Shown in pieces: positions 17,517-26,677 of a stretch of DNA of 64,000 nt (positions are counted from its first letter, which is position 1; the number at the start of each line of letters is the position of its first letter). A program made the translations under genes and the position numbers. The notes beneath the pieces are model-generated. The model was not told the origin of the DNA, did not search any database, and worked only from the letters and a program-made list of their open reading frames with translations. Source of the DNA: Luteolibacter yonseiensis (GTDB taxonomy: Bacteria; Verrucomicrobiota; Verrucomicrobiia; Verrucomicrobiales; Akkermansiaceae); NCBI RefSeq assembly GCF_016595465.1, contig NZ_JAENIK010000012.1, positions 434,001-498,000 of the forward strand, in the 5' to 3' direction.

Positions 17517-17894
17517 ATGGGAATCATCAACGCACTTTTCGGGATCGCCTCGCAAATCCATCCGGCGGAACTTGAAGCGGAATTCTCGCCGATTCTCATT
17601 GATGGCGAGCAGATCAACGGAGCCTTCAAGGTGGTCAGGGATGTGGTTGTCTTCACCCAATACCGGCTGATCCTCACGGACAAACAGGGAATGACCGGAA
17701 AAAAGGTGGAATACCATTCGATCCCCTACAAATCGATCACCCAGTTCTCGGTGGAGACGGCGGGCCATTTTGATCTCGATTCGGAATTGAGGATCTGGGT
17801 TTCGGGCTATCCGTCGGTCATCAAAAAAGAGTTCAAAAAAGGCACGGACATCATCGGGATTCAAAAATTGCTCGCGTCCCATCTCCTGCGCTAG
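17517..17894 (+). CDS. bacterial PH-domain protein (PF08000-type)
   Basis: A 125-residue protein consisting almost only of a bacterial pleckstrin-homology domain, with FSPILIDGEQI, the YRLILTDKQG hairpin, a YHSIPYKSI strand and a C-terminal helix (GIQKLLASHLL). These small cytosolic proteins form ring oligomers in known structures; the ligand is unknown. It begins 42 bases after the transglutaminase stop on the same strand, so it could be the last gene of that operon or be expressed by itself. No membrane segment is present. Confidence 0.85.
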   Translation: MGIINALFGIASQIHPAELEAEFSPILIDGEQINGAFKVVRDVVVFTQYRLILTDKQGMTGKKVEYHSIPYKSITQFSVETAGHFDLDSELRIWVSGYPSVIKKEFKKGTDIIGIQKLLASHLLR

Positions 17895-17911
17895 CGGATG
17901 TACCGGGCGTC

Positions 17912-19318
17912 GTGTTCCGGGAGCGGGATGGAAATTTAAAGGTTTCGCCTTGCGAGGTGGACCCGGAAGCCGCCAGCATTTCCAGCGTGACTCCCGAACT
18001 TGAAAATCTCTTTTCGTTCCTGCGATTTCCCAGCATTTCCACGGACTCGAACCATGCCGCCGACGTCAGGGCCTGTGCGGAATGGTTGGTCGCGAAACTG
18101 ACAGGCATGGGCCTCGCCACCCAGCTTCACGAAACTCCGAAGCATCCCGTGGTAGTCGCGAGAAACGAGCATGTCGCGGGACGTAGGACGGTGCTCATTT
18201 ACGGACATTATGACGTGCAACCGGTTGATCCTCTGGATCTGTGGACGACGGCGCCGTTTGAGCCGGTCATCCGCGACGGAAGGATCTGGGCACGTGGCTC
18301 GACAGACAACAAGGGGCAGATGATGGCCCATGTTCTGGGGGTCGAGAAAACCCTCCGTGAAAACCAAGGGTTGCCGGTGAATCTGATTTTCCTTTTCGAA
18401 GGGGAGGAAGAGATCGGTAGTCCGAACCTCGCGTCTTTCCTATTGCACCACTGCGATGAGCTGAAGTGCGATGTCATCGCTATTTCCGATACCGGAATGG
18501 TGGCACCCGGTGTGCCCACGCTCGGCTACGGGCTGCGCGGCATCGCCTGCTGCGAGGTCATTCTGCGCGGCCCCAAGGGAGATCTCCACTCCGGCCTCTT
18601 CGGTGGTGCCGTGGCGAATCCGGCCACCGCCATGGCACGGTTGATCTCCAGCCTGCACGCGCTTGACGGCCGTGTCGCGATCAAGGGATTTTACGATCGG
18701 GTGAGACCGCTGGAAGCTTGGGAGCACGAGATGTGGAAGAATCTTCCGGGTGTCAGCGATGGGGATTTCCTTTCGGTGACCGGTTCTCCCGGCCTCTTCG
18801 GCGAGCCGGGCTACACCTCCGCCGAACGCACCTGGGCACGCCCCACCGCGGAGGTGAACGGCATCGGTGGTGGATATCAGGGAGAAGGTTCGAAGACCGT
18901 CCTGCCTGCGGAAGCTTTCGCGAAACTTTCATTCCGCCTCGTGCCCGACCAAAGTCCGAAGGAGATCATGGAACAGGTCCAGAGCCACCTGGAATGGCAT
19001 TGCCCTCCGGGGGTGGAGGTGGAGGTCCGCGTCGGCCACGATGGCAAACCCTACGCGACCGATCCGAATTCGAAGTACGGCCTCGCCGCGCAGGCCGCGC
19101 TGAAGGCGTCCTTCAACGCCGAGCCTGTCCTGATCCGGGAAGGCGGCAGCATTCCGATCGTGCAGACCTTCCGCGACATCCTTGGTTCGGATACGCTGCT
19201 GTTGGGACTGGCGCTCTCCGACGCCCAGATCCATGCGCCGAACGAAAACTTCCCGGTCGAAAACTTCGAGGCGGGAATCCGTCTGAACCAGGCTCTGCTG
19301 AAAGAACTGGCCCTTTGA
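17912..19318 (+). CDS. M20 family dipeptidase
   Basis: A zinc-dependent exopeptidase of about 450-468 residues, of the M20 dipeptidase/carnosinase-like group. Metal and catalytic residues are all visible: His in YGHYDVQP, bridging Asp in GSTDNKGQ, catalytic Glu pair in FEGEEEIGSP, Asp in ISDTGMV, and the late His in DAQIHAPNE. The dimerisation lid lies between about 200 and 330. The reading frame opens with GTG at 17912; a GTG near 17957 gives a start closer to the conserved ELENLFSFLRFPSIS and is equally plausible. No signal peptide is seen. The role is cytosolic dipeptide breakdown. Confidence 0.9.
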   Translation: MFRERDGNLKVSPCEVDPEAASISSVTPELENLFSFLRFPSISTDSNHAADVRACAEWLVAKLTGMGLATQLHETPKHPVVVARNEHVAGRRTVLIYGHYDVQPVDPLDLWTTAPFEPVIRDGRIWARGSTDNKGQMMAHVLGVEKTLRENQGLPVNLIFLFEGEEEIGSPNLASFLLHHCDELKCDVIAISDTGMVAPGVPTLGYGLRGIACCEVILRGPKGDLHSGLFGGAVANPATAMARLISSLHALDGRVAIKGFYDRVRPLEAWEHEMWKNLPGVSDGDFLSVTGSPGLFGEPGYTSAERTWARPTAEVNGIGGGYQGEGSKTVLPAEAFAKLSFRLVPDQSPKEIMEQVQSHLEWHCPPGVEVEVRVGHDGKPYATDPNSKYGLAAQAALKASFNAEPVLIREGGSIPIVQTFRDILGSDTLLLGLALSDAQIHAPNENFPVENFEAGIRLNQALLKELAL

Positions 19319-19358
19319 TATCAGGACTTAGAAGTTCTATCCGACTTATTGATTTCCC

Positions 19359-21041
19359 ATGTCTGATCCATCTCCCAAGCTCGACTTCATCCGCGAGATC
19401 ATCGCGGATGACCTTGCCACCGGCAAACACGCCACGACCATCACCCGCTTTCCGCCGGAGCCGAACGGCTACCTCCACATCGGCCATGCGAAGTCGATCT
19501 GCCTGAACTTCGGCATCGGCCAGGAGAACGCCGCCACCGGAGCGAAATGCCACCTGCGCTTCGACGACACGAACCCGGAGAAGGAGGAAACCGAGTATGT
19601 GGAGAGCATCAAGGCGGACGTGAAATGGCTCGGCTTCGACTGGGGGGGCGACCTCTATTTCGCCAGCAACTACTTCGATTTTTTCCACGATTGTGCCGTC
19701 CACCTCATCAAGGAAGGCAAGGCCTACGTCGAACAACAATCGGCGGAGGAAATGCGTGCCAGCCGGGGAAATGTGAACACACCCGGAACTCCATCGCCAG
19801 GTCGTTCGCGAGGCGTGGAGGAAAACCTCGATCTGTTCGCCCGCATGAAGGCCGGGGAATTCAAGGAGGGCGAGGCGGTGTTGCGTGCGAAGATCGATCT
19901 GACATCGTCCAACATGAACATGCGCGATCCGGTGCTCTACCGCATCATGCACGCGCACCATCACAACACCGGCGACTCATGGTGCATCTACCCGATGTAT
20001 GATTTCGCGCATCCGCTGGAAGACGCGTTGGAAAACATCACGCACTCGCTCTGCACGTTGGAGTTTGAAAACCATCGCCCGCTTTACGACTGGTTCATCG
20101 AGAACTGCCCCGTCCCGAGCAAGCCGCGCCAGATCGAGTTCGCCCGCCTGAACCTCACCTACACCGTGATGAGCAAGCGCAAGCTGCTCCAACTCGTGCA
20201 GGAAGACCACGTCAGCGGTTGGAACGATCCACGCCTGCCCACCATCTCCGGCCTGCGCCGCCGTGGTTATCCGCCGGAGGCCGTTGTACATTTCTGCAAA
20301 CGCGTCGGCATCACCAAATTCAACGGCACCACCGATGTCGCCCTTTTGGAATTCGACATCCGGGATTTCCTCAACCACTCCGCGCCACGCCGCATGGCGG
20401 TGCTGGACCCGGTGAAGGTGGTGCTGGAAAACTGGTCCGCCGAGCCGCTCGCCACCGTGGAGGTGCCGAACCATCCGCAGAATCCGGAGATGGGAAATCG
20501 CGACATTTCCATTTCCAAAGAAATCTGGATCGAGCGCGAGGACTTCATGGAAGTTCCCGAGAAGAAATTCTTCCGCCTCGGCCCGGACCGCTACGTCCGT
20601 CTCAAGGGCGGACACATCATCCGCTGCACGGGATTTGAAAAAGACGCCGCCGGTGAAATCTCGCTCATCCGTGCGGAGATCCTCCCCGGCACCGTCGGCG
20701 CGGATTCCCCTGAAGGTGTCGTCTGCAAGGCCGCGATCCATTGGGTGGATGTCGCCACGGGCACCGATGCAGAGGTCCGCATCTACGACCGCCTCTTCAC
20801 CGAGGAGAATCCCGACGATGCGGAAGGCGGCTTCCTCAGCGTCATCAACCCGGACTCTCTGAAAACGGTGACAGCGAAAATCGAGCCCGCGCTCGCCACG
20901 GTGGAGCCCGGCTTCAGCTGCCAGTTCGACCGCATCGGCTACTTCGTCGCCGATTCCGTCGACCACCAACCCGGCATCACTCCTGTCTTCAACCGCACCG
21001 TCGCGCTGAAAGACTCCTGGGTGAAAAAGGGCGGGAGATAA
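19359..21041 (+). CDS. glnS: glutaminyl-tRNA synthetase
   Basis: A class I aminoacyl-tRNA synthetase of 560 residues (E. coli GlnRS has 554), charging tRNA-Gln with glutamine. The HIGH motif is at 40-43 (GYLHIGHAKS), the KMSKS equivalent VMSKR at 270-274, and FDDTNPEKE marks the GlnRS/GluRS catalytic fold. The C-terminal half is the two-barrel anticodon-binding region with RLKGGHIIRC. A 33-base stem-loop follows the stop. A direct GlnRS means that this organism need not rely only on GatCAB transamidation for tRNA-Gln. Confidence 0.97.
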   Translation: MSDPSPKLDFIREIIADDLATGKHATTITRFPPEPNGYLHIGHAKSICLNFGIGQENAATGAKCHLRFDDTNPEKEETEYVESIKADVKWLGFDWGGDLYFASNYFDFFHDCAVHLIKEGKAYVEQQSAEEMRASRGNVNTPGTPSPGRSRGVEENLDLFARMKAGEFKEGEAVLRAKIDLTSSNMNMRDPVLYRIMHAHHHNTGDSWCIYPMYDFAHPLEDALENITHSLCTLEFENHRPLYDWFIENCPVPSKPRQIEFARLNLTYTVMSKRKLLQLVQEDHVSGWNDPRLPTISGLRRRGYPPEAVVHFCKRVGITKFNGTTDVALLEFDIRDFLNHSAPRRMAVLDPVKVVLENWSAEPLATVEVPNHPQNPEMGNRDISISKEIWIEREDFMEVPEKKFFRLGPDRYVRLKGGHIIRCTGFEKDAAGEISLIRAEILPGTVGADSPEGVVCKAAIHWVDVATGTDAEVRIYDRLFTEENPDDAEGGFLSVINPDSLKTVTAKIEPALATVEPGFSCQFDRIGYFVADSVDHQPGITPVFNRTVALKDSWVKKGGR

Positions 21042-21099
21042 GAACCCGTAAGAAGGGAGGGACCACGGCCCACCCGATTCGGTCTTGGCGCAGGTCTAT

Positions 21100-21134
21100 C
21101 AAGAACAGACTTTGTGTTGCAAAGTTTGTTCTTG
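21100..21134. terminator. long inverted repeat after glnS
   Basis: A 15-base arm at 21100-21114 (CAAGAACAGACTTTG) pairs with 21120-21134 across a 5-base loop, with a single mismatch that would be a G-U wobble in RNA. It sits 58 bases after the glnS stop and 32 bases before the next start. There is no U-tract, so it is not a classic intrinsic terminator; it may end or stabilise the glnS transcript. Confidence 0.55.
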
Positions 21135-21166
21135 CGTCGTTTCAATCGGCATCACAGATTTTCCAT

Positions 21167-21991
21167 ATGTTGAAACGCAGCCCCCTCGTCGTCTTGGTGT
21201 TTCTGTCTATCGGCGGCATCGTCTGGTGGTTCGGCAAATCTCAAGTGACGGAAAAGGCGACACCCACCGCAACGTCGTCATCAAAAGCGACGGCGGCTCC
21301 GGCACCATTGATTGATGCCACGAGGGAAGAATCGACCGGGATAGCTCCAAGTCCGCGTCACGCGACGGGCGAGATCGAAAGGCACCAACAGAGTCGCGCG
21401 GGTTTGGTTGAACTGGAAAAAGCGGTGGATCAGCAGCAGGAAAAAGTCGAAGAGCGCCGCAAGCTTCTCGCTGCGCTCAGCCGGACGAAAGGCATCATCT
21501 ACAAAGGGACGGACTCGAAGTTTGATCCGCCAGATGAAAATTCGGAAAACCAAAAAGCGGATGATGGCGTCCAAACCCTCAGTCAGATTGCCACACTGTT
21601 GAAGTATCCGGACGAGCAGCTTTTGCCCTACGCCGCAGGCTTGGATATTTCCGACAACCGCATCAAGGATCTTTATCCCCAGCTACCCGCCACAAGACGA
21701 GATCTCGAGCAACTCCGTGCCGCGGGCAGCGGAGCGGACGCATCATCAATCGCAGCACTGGATTCCCGGTTCGATGCGATCCAATCCCAGCTTCATGCGG
21801 AGCTGGTCGGTGTCAGAAAAAAATTGGTAGAGATTCACCAGACCACCCAGGCGGAGGCGGTTCAAAGAGGGAAAGACGCCCAGGATTATATCGAAGCCAA
21901 GAGGGAGTTTGAGACCGACCAAGCATTGCTCGATGCAATGAATGCAAAACTCGCCGCTGAGAAAGAGCGTGTGAAGAACAGCGAGCGCTGA
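21167..21991 (+). CDS. membrane-anchored coiled-coil protein, unknown
   Basis: A 274-residue protein I do not recognise. It has one N-terminal hydrophobic segment (residues 5-21, VVLVFLSIGGIVWWF), which acts as an anchor or uncleaved signal, then a Thr/Ser/Ala-rich linker to about residue 60. The rest is strongly helical with heptad-like Glu/Lys/Gln/Leu patterns near 75-105 and 205-274, consistent with coiled coils. A long single-helix periplasmic protein tethered to the inner membrane is the simplest model. The frame stays open far upstream into glnS, but ATG 21167 is the first sensible start. Confidence 0.7.
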   Translation: MLKRSPLVVLVFLSIGGIVWWFGKSQVTEKATPTATSSSKATAAPAPLIDATREESTGIAPSPRHATGEIERHQQSRAGLVELEKAVDQQQEKVEERRKLLAALSRTKGIIYKGTDSKFDPPDENSENQKADDGVQTLSQIATLLKYPDEQLLPYAAGLDISDNRIKDLYPQLPATRRDLEQLRAAGSGADASSIAALDSRFDAIQSQLHAELVGVRKKLVEIHQTTQAEAVQRGKDAQDYIEAKREFETDQALLDAMNAKLAAEKERVKNSER

Positions 21992-22110
21992 GATGAAGAA
22001 ATCTCCGCACGGAGGGTCATGCTCTCACCGCTGCTGGCGATACTTGTGACGGGGAGCGGAGGCACCCACAGCCGTGTTGATCGGGAAGCGCAATACTCCT
22101 GACCGATTGC

Positions 22111-22131
22111 AAAAATCCACCATGGATTTTT
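22111..22131. repeat. perfect 9-base inverted repeat
   Basis: AAAAATCCA at 22111-22119 and TGGATTTTT at 22123-22131 flank a 3-base loop; GC pairs outside (with a one-base bulge) lengthen it. With U-rich ends on both strands it could terminate transcription either way, or be an operator between the coiled-coil gene and ndpA. Confidence 0.45.
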
Positions 22132-22260
22132 TGCGAAAAGTCGATGGCAAAAGCACCCAGGTAGGAATCTTTTCCCGACTCGCGGCTTGACGAGCCAGGT
22201 TTCCATTTTCCTCCATTTCAGAGTTCCCAAACGCGGTCTGTCATCTAGGTTCCTCCCCCC

Positions 22261-23349
22261 ATGTCCGCCAAGATTCGTTTCACCTCCGCCACCGCCACCG
22301 GGCTGGTGCTTGCAAAAGTCGGTCACCCTCAGCGTGACGAGCCGCTTCAGACCTCCAAGGAGGTTTTCAAGATCGAGGAAAAGGATCAGGAAGCCCTTTC
22401 CGCCATCTTCCTCAAGCCGTTCAAAAATCTCACCGCCCACCGTTTCAGCCACCACGCGTCGCTTGAGCAGCACGAGATGAACGCCTACGCGTCCGCCATC
22501 TTCGCCTCGGACGACGGGTTGCTGGAAAAGGGCTGTGAAATCGCCAAGCGCCTCTACGCGAAGTCGAACCACCCGAACATCAAGTCCGGCGATCTTTGCA
22601 TCTCGCTCATCAAGGACATCGATGTCGATGGCCAGCTCACCCAGGGCCTGTGCATTCTGAAATCAGAGAGCGTGGTGCCGTTCCTCAGCATCTCCACCCG
22701 TGACGGCGATCTGGAACTGCACACCGAACAAGGCATCAATCCCGAGAAAATCGACAAGGGCTGCCTCATCATCAACCATCTGGCGGCCAAGGGATATTAT
22801 GTGCTGACCTTCGACCGCAGCGGCACCGATTCACGCTTCTGGGTGCGCGATTTCCTCGGGGTCGTCCCCATCACCGACAGTCCGTTCCTCACGAACAAAT
22901 ACGCGAACATGGCCGTCGCCTTCATGGAGAAGGAAAAGAAGGAAAACCCGAAGGCCTCGGCACCCGATGATGATGCTCCGCCGTGGGACACCTCGAACGC
23001 CGCGCGCGATGCGATCACCTACTTCGAGGAGAAGGAGAAATTCAGCCTCCAGGAATTCGAGGAGCAGGTACTCAAGACACCAGAAGCCAAGGCGAAATTC
23101 GCCGAGCACCGCAGCAAGGTCGAAGAGGAGCAGGGACACCGCCTCGAGGATACTTTCGAGATTTCCAAGAAAGATGTCACCAAGGCGAAGAACAAGATCA
23201 AGACCGTGATGAAACTCGACACCGGAGCGGAGGTCCGCCTCAAGCCCGCGCTCGCCGCCAAGCCGGACGCCGTTCTCGAGCACGGCTTCGACGAAGGCAG
23301 GAAGATGAAGTTCATCAAGATCTACTTCAACGAAGATCTGGCGGAGTGA
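22261..23349 (+). CDS. nucleoid-associated protein, NdpA/YejK family
   Basis: A 362-residue protein of the 37-kDa nucleoid-associated family (NdpA/YejK). Diagnostic pieces are HHASLEQHEMNAYA in the first third, AAKGYYVLTFDRSG and a FWVRDFLGV segment in the centre, and a highly charged C-terminal third rich in Lys and Glu. NdpA binds the nucleoid in E. coli; its precise role is unclear. The C-terminal portion (about 225-300) is more acidic and helical than usual. It stands alone, with a hairpin after its stop. Confidence 0.8.
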   Translation: MSAKIRFTSATATGLVLAKVGHPQRDEPLQTSKEVFKIEEKDQEALSAIFLKPFKNLTAHRFSHHASLEQHEMNAYASAIFASDDGLLEKGCEIAKRLYAKSNHPNIKSGDLCISLIKDIDVDGQLTQGLCILKSESVVPFLSISTRDGDLELHTEQGINPEKIDKGCLIINHLAAKGYYVLTFDRSGTDSRFWVRDFLGVVPITDSPFLTNKYANMAVAFMEKEKKENPKASAPDDDAPPWDTSNAARDAITYFEEKEKFSLQEFEEQVLKTPEAKAKFAEHRSKVEEEQGHRLEDTFEISKKDVTKAKNKIKTVMKLDTGAEVRLKPALAAKPDAVLEHGFDEGRKMKFIKIYFNEDLAE

Positions 23350-23378
23350 TGGAGCTCCGTCATCCCGGCGGCCATCTG

Positions 23379-23399
23379 CCCCGGACATCCTGTCCGGGG
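23379..23399 (+). terminator. stem-loop after ndpA-like gene
   Basis: CCCCGGACA (23379-23387) and TGTCCGGGG (23391-23399) form a perfect 9-base GC-rich stem with a 3-base loop, 30 bases after the stop. It is followed by CTTCTCTAT, a weak pyrimidine tract. Likely intrinsic terminator. Confidence 0.7.
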
Positions 23400-23428
23400 C
23401 TTCTCTATGCTTGAATCTCCAGTTGGTC

Positions 23429-23848
23429 ATGAGTCACGGTATGCCCCGTCCCACAGCACCTGACCAAATGACTCCTACCGCCAAAACAGTCGTATCATGT
23501 ACTGATGACCAGCGGTCGATCCTGCTGGATGGCCTGCGATCGCTGATCATCTGGTTTCTTGCGATCAATGCGGCGCTATGGCTCCTCGGCGGAATTTTTC
23601 ATCTCCCGTGGATCCAAGCGATCGGTATCGGTATATTGGCGATGGCCGTGTTTGGCGTGCTGCCGAGAATCCTGCGGGCCAATCGCAACCTCCTGCGGAT
23701 ACCCTGTCCCGCGTGCGGACAGCCGGTGGGGGATCATTTTACGGAAAACTCACGCATCCATCTCCGCTGCAGGCATTGTGGCGAAGTATCGCCGACGGAT
23801 TGCGGTGTGGCGGTATGCGGTGGCATGCCCTATAAGATCACGTGGTGA
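23429..23848 (+). CDS. small membrane protein with zinc-ribbon tail
   Basis: About 139 residues from ATG 23429; in-frame ATG codons at 23441 and 23468 and a TTG at 23411 are alternatives. Two adjacent hydrophobic segments (WFLAINAALWLLGGIF and IGIGILAMAVFGVL) form a hairpin in the membrane. They are followed by a cytosolic CPACGQ ... CRHCGE pair, a treble-clef-like zinc ribbon, and a further Cys pair near the end. Function unknown. The 3' end overlaps the converging phosphatase gene by 11 bases. Confidence 0.65.
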   Translation: MSHGMPRPTAPDQMTPTAKTVVSCTDDQRSILLDGLRSLIIWFLAINAALWLLGGIFHLPWIQAIGIGILAMAVFGVLPRILRANRNLLRIPCPACGQPVGDHFTENSRIHLRCRHCGEVSPTDCGVAVCGGMPYKITW

Positions 23849-25469
23849 GGGCGCTCGTTCCACCGCGCGTGACTTCGATTCCCAACAGGCAGACGTCGTC
23901 GTCGAAATGCTGGCCATCTGAAAACGCGAGCACGCTGGAGAGGATGCCGTCCAAAGTGTTCTCCAGCGAAGAATCGGATTTCCTGTCCACGATTTCCATC
24001 AACCGTTTCTCGAAAAACGGTTCTCCGCTTTGATTCTCCGCTTCCAGGACTCCGTCCGTGAAAAGAACCATACGGTCGATTTCGGAAAGGCTGATCTCGT
24101 TGGTCGGGTAGCCGATGCCCCTGATGAGTCCGAGTCCGGGGCCCTTGTGCGAGCGTTCGCAGGCGATCTGGCGCACGCCGTTTTTTCCGGATACGATCGG
24201 CCCGGGATGCCCGGCGCAGGCGTATTTGAAGGTGCCTGCCGCGAGATCCACCACTCCGAAGAACGCGGTGGCGAACATCGTCGTCCCCGCGCGTTGGAGG
24301 ATGGCGGCGAGGCCGTCGTTCAGACCTTGAAGGAAGAGTCCGGGGTCGGAAGCCTGGGCACGTTGTTTTTCCAGGAGACCCCGCAGCATCGCCACGATCA
24401 GCGCGGAGCGGACGCCGTGGCCCATCACATCGCAGATCAGGACGCCGAAGCAGTCGTCGTTCACCTTCATCACCTCGAAGAAGTCCCCCGCGAGGCCGGA
24501 GATGGGGATGTAACGCGCGCTGAAGTCCAGATGGCTTCGATTGGTACCTGTGGCTTTCGGGAATCCCTCGCCTGCGAGCGCCTGTTGGATCTCGCGGGCG
24601 AGCAGGAGCTCTTCCTCGTAAGCCTCGTTCTTTACCTGGAGTTGTCCGGCCAGGTCGGTCGCCTCGCGCTGGGCCTTGACCAGCTTGGTCACGTCACTGG
24701 AAACGCCGAACGTTCCCTTGATCTGCCCGAGACGGTCGCGCCATGGAAACTTGGAGGTGATGACCCACGTCTCGTCGCCTTCGTGCCAGGTTTCGTGTTC
24801 GAGCTGGTCGATGATCGCCTCACCGGTCCGGATGATGCGTTTCTCGTCTTCCTCGGCGGGTTTCCAGTGGTCGGTCTCGAAGAAGTCGCGATCGTGTTTT
24901 CCGGTGAGATCCGAGCCCTTTTCAAAACCCATCCACTCGGCCATGCGCTGGTTCGCCATGGTGAACTTGGACTCCGTGTCCTTGAAATAAAGCTGGAGCG
25001 GCACGTGATCGATGAGCTGCCGCAGCAGGAAGCGTTCTTCCTCCACCTGTGCCTCCGCCGCCTTGCGCCTGCTGATGTTGATCATGGAACCGGCGATGCG
25101 GACCGCCTTGCCCTCGCGATTCCGCACGACGGTGCCCCGGATGCGCAGCCACCGCCAGTCGCCGCCGCCCGTGAGGACACGTGCATCCATGGCCAGGGTA
25201 TCCGGCCCGGCATCCAGCAGCGCGTTTGCCACGGCCCGCTCGAAGGCGGGATGGTCTTCCTGGAAAATATGGTCGAACGGCGGGATGAAGAGATTCGGCG
25301 CGCGATCCTTGCCGCATTCGAGGAATTCCAGGATGCGCCGGGAGTAGAATATTTCCCGCTCATCCGTATGCCAATCCCAGATGCCTTCGTTCGATGCCTT
25401 CAAGGCGAGCTCCAGGCGCTCCAGCTTCACTCGGTTTCTCTCCTGGGATGGATCCGGATTGTCGTTCAT
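23838..25469 (-). CDS. PAS-PAS-SpoIIE (PP2C-type) serine phosphatase
   Basis: A 543-residue soluble signalling protein. The first PAS (about 15-140) ends in a PAC motif (WRWLRIRGTVV), the second PAS (about 145-265) has LQLYFKDTESKF and a PAC (GTFGVSSDVT). A short coiled coil follows, then a PPM/SpoIIE phosphatase (about 310-530) with metal-site motifs SGLAGDFFEV, ICDVMGHGVRSAL, AGHPGP, VLFTDGV and DDDVCLLGI. Such proteins dephosphorylate anti-sigma-factor antagonists in partner-switching cascades. No anti-sigma kinase or STAS protein lies next to it, so the target is elsewhere. PAS ligands cannot be told from sequence. Confidence 0.93.
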   Translation of the reverse strand: MNDNPDPSQERNRVKLERLELALKASNEGIWDWHTDEREIFYSRRILEFLECGKDRAPNLFIPPFDHIFQEDHPAFERAVANALLDAGPDTLAMDARVLTGGGDWRWLRIRGTVVRNREGKAVRIAGSMINISRRKAAEAQVEEERFLLRQLIDHVPLQLYFKDTESKFTMANQRMAEWMGFEKGSDLTGKHDRDFFETDHWKPAEEDEKRIIRTGEAIIDQLEHETWHEGDETWVITSKFPWRDRLGQIKGTFGVSSDVTKLVKAQREATDLAGQLQVKNEAYEEELLLAREIQQALAGEGFPKATGTNRSHLDFSARYIPISGLAGDFFEVMKVNDDCFGVLICDVMGHGVRSALIVAMLRGLLEKQRAQASDPGLFLQGLNDGLAAILQRAGTTMFATAFFGVVDLAAGTFKYACAGHPGPIVSGKNGVRQIACERSHKGPGLGLIRGIGYPTNEISLSEIDRMVLFTDGVLEAENQSGEPFFEKRLMEIVDRKSDSSLENTLDGILSSVLAFSDGQHFDDDVCLLGIEVTRGGTSALTT

Positions 25470-25516
25470 TCCGCTAGCAGGTTGCGTGTTCTTCGCACGG
25501 ATCGCAACCGGATTTC

Positions 25517-26527
25517 ATGAGGAAATGCGGTGTTTCGCCCCGACGTGGCGGGTTGACATCCTTTCTCCATGTCTCTTGTTTGGAGCCAGTGACTGATGAA
25601 CTGGGAAAACAAGTGCTCAAGGGGGTGTCGCGCTCGTTCTACCTCAGCCTGCGGCTGTTGCCCGGACCCATGCGCGAGGCGGCCAGCCTCGGCTATCTGC
25701 TGGCCCGGACCAGCGACACCCTCGCCGACACCGTCACCGCCCCGCTGGAGTTGCGGGTTTCCTGCATGGATCAGTTCCGCCGTGCGGTGGCGGAGAAGAC
25801 GGACGCACCACGCTGGCCGGTCACGTTGCTGAACGCCATTCCCGACCCGCGCGAGCGCCATCTTCTCGAATGCGGCGGCGAGATTTTCCAATGGCTGGAG
25901 AATCTGAGCGAACCGGAAGGTGATCTCGTGAGGGAGGTGCTGGCCACCATCATCAGCGGCCAGAGGCTGGATATGGAGCGTTTCTCCCGTGCCACCGGGG
26001 AGCATCCCGTCGCTTTGGCGGATGAATCCGCGCTGGAGGACTACACGTGGCGGGTGGCGGGTTGTGTCGGTGCGTTTTGGACAAAGCTGGGTTTCCTCAC
26101 CATGGGCGACAGGTTTTCCAGCACCCCGGCAAATGAACTCCTGGAGAGGGGCATCCGCTATGGGAAAGCCCTGCAACTCGTCAATATCCTGCGTGACGTC
26201 ACCGAAGATCTCTCCCATGGGCGCTGTTATCTGCCGGTCGGAAACCCGTTCGACCGTGTGGAGGTGTTGGAGGCCCACCGGCGATGGCTGGAGACGGCGG
26301 AGCTTTGGATAGGGGAGGGAGAACGCTATGCGGAGTCCCTGCATCTACGGCGGCTGCGCGCGGCGACCATCCTGCCAGCGCTCATCGCGCGAAAGACTTT
26401 GCCCGCGCTTCGTGAAGCGACCTGGGAGGCTCTGCAAGGCCGCATCAAGATTCCGCGCCATGGGATCTATCGTTCGGTGATCCAGGCTTTCCTGCTGCCT
26501 CACGTGGAGACTGATCTCCAACGTTGA
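25517..26527 (+). CDS. squalene/phytoene synthase family protein
   Basis: A 312-336 residue all-helical prenyl synthase. The first Asp-rich motif is LARTSDTLAD and the second NILRDVTEDL, with the KGVSRSFYLS phosphate-binding helix, so the catalytic set is complete. It joins two isoprenyl diphosphates head-to-head (farnesyl to squalene, or geranylgeranyl to phytoene). The spacing and the SFYLSLRLLP opening resemble squalene synthases. No hpnC/D/E, shc or crt neighbours are present to settle the product. ATG 25517 is the long start; GTG 25589, with GGAG just upstream, gives a family-sized N-terminus. Confidence 0.88.
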   Translation: MRKCGVSPRRGGLTSFLHVSCLEPVTDELGKQVLKGVSRSFYLSLRLLPGPMREAASLGYLLARTSDTLADTVTAPLELRVSCMDQFRRAVAEKTDAPRWPVTLLNAIPDPRERHLLECGGEIFQWLENLSEPEGDLVREVLATIISGQRLDMERFSRATGEHPVALADESALEDYTWRVAGCVGAFWTKLGFLTMGDRFSSTPANELLERGIRYGKALQLVNILRDVTEDLSHGRCYLPVGNPFDRVEVLEAHRRWLETAELWIGEGERYAESLHLRRLRAATILPALIARKTLPALREATWEALQGRIKIPRHGIYRSVIQAFLLPHVETDLQR

Positions 26528-26677
26528 TTTTCCGGCCGGGGCAATGGGCGGCTTTCGCGATCCGTGACCATTTCTTGGCCCGCCATCCCGCCGCCAGGGC
26601 GTGGACCTGCGATTTTCCCGCCGCCCGTCGCCGTCGTGCTCCGGTCCACGGTTCGAGGCATGCCTTCGCAGGCGGAG

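Noticed and set aside
24030..25520. Long plus-strand frame over the PAS/SpoIIE phosphatase
   Set aside because: Antisense shadow; its product has no conserved motif and the minus strand encodes a well-defined phosphatase.
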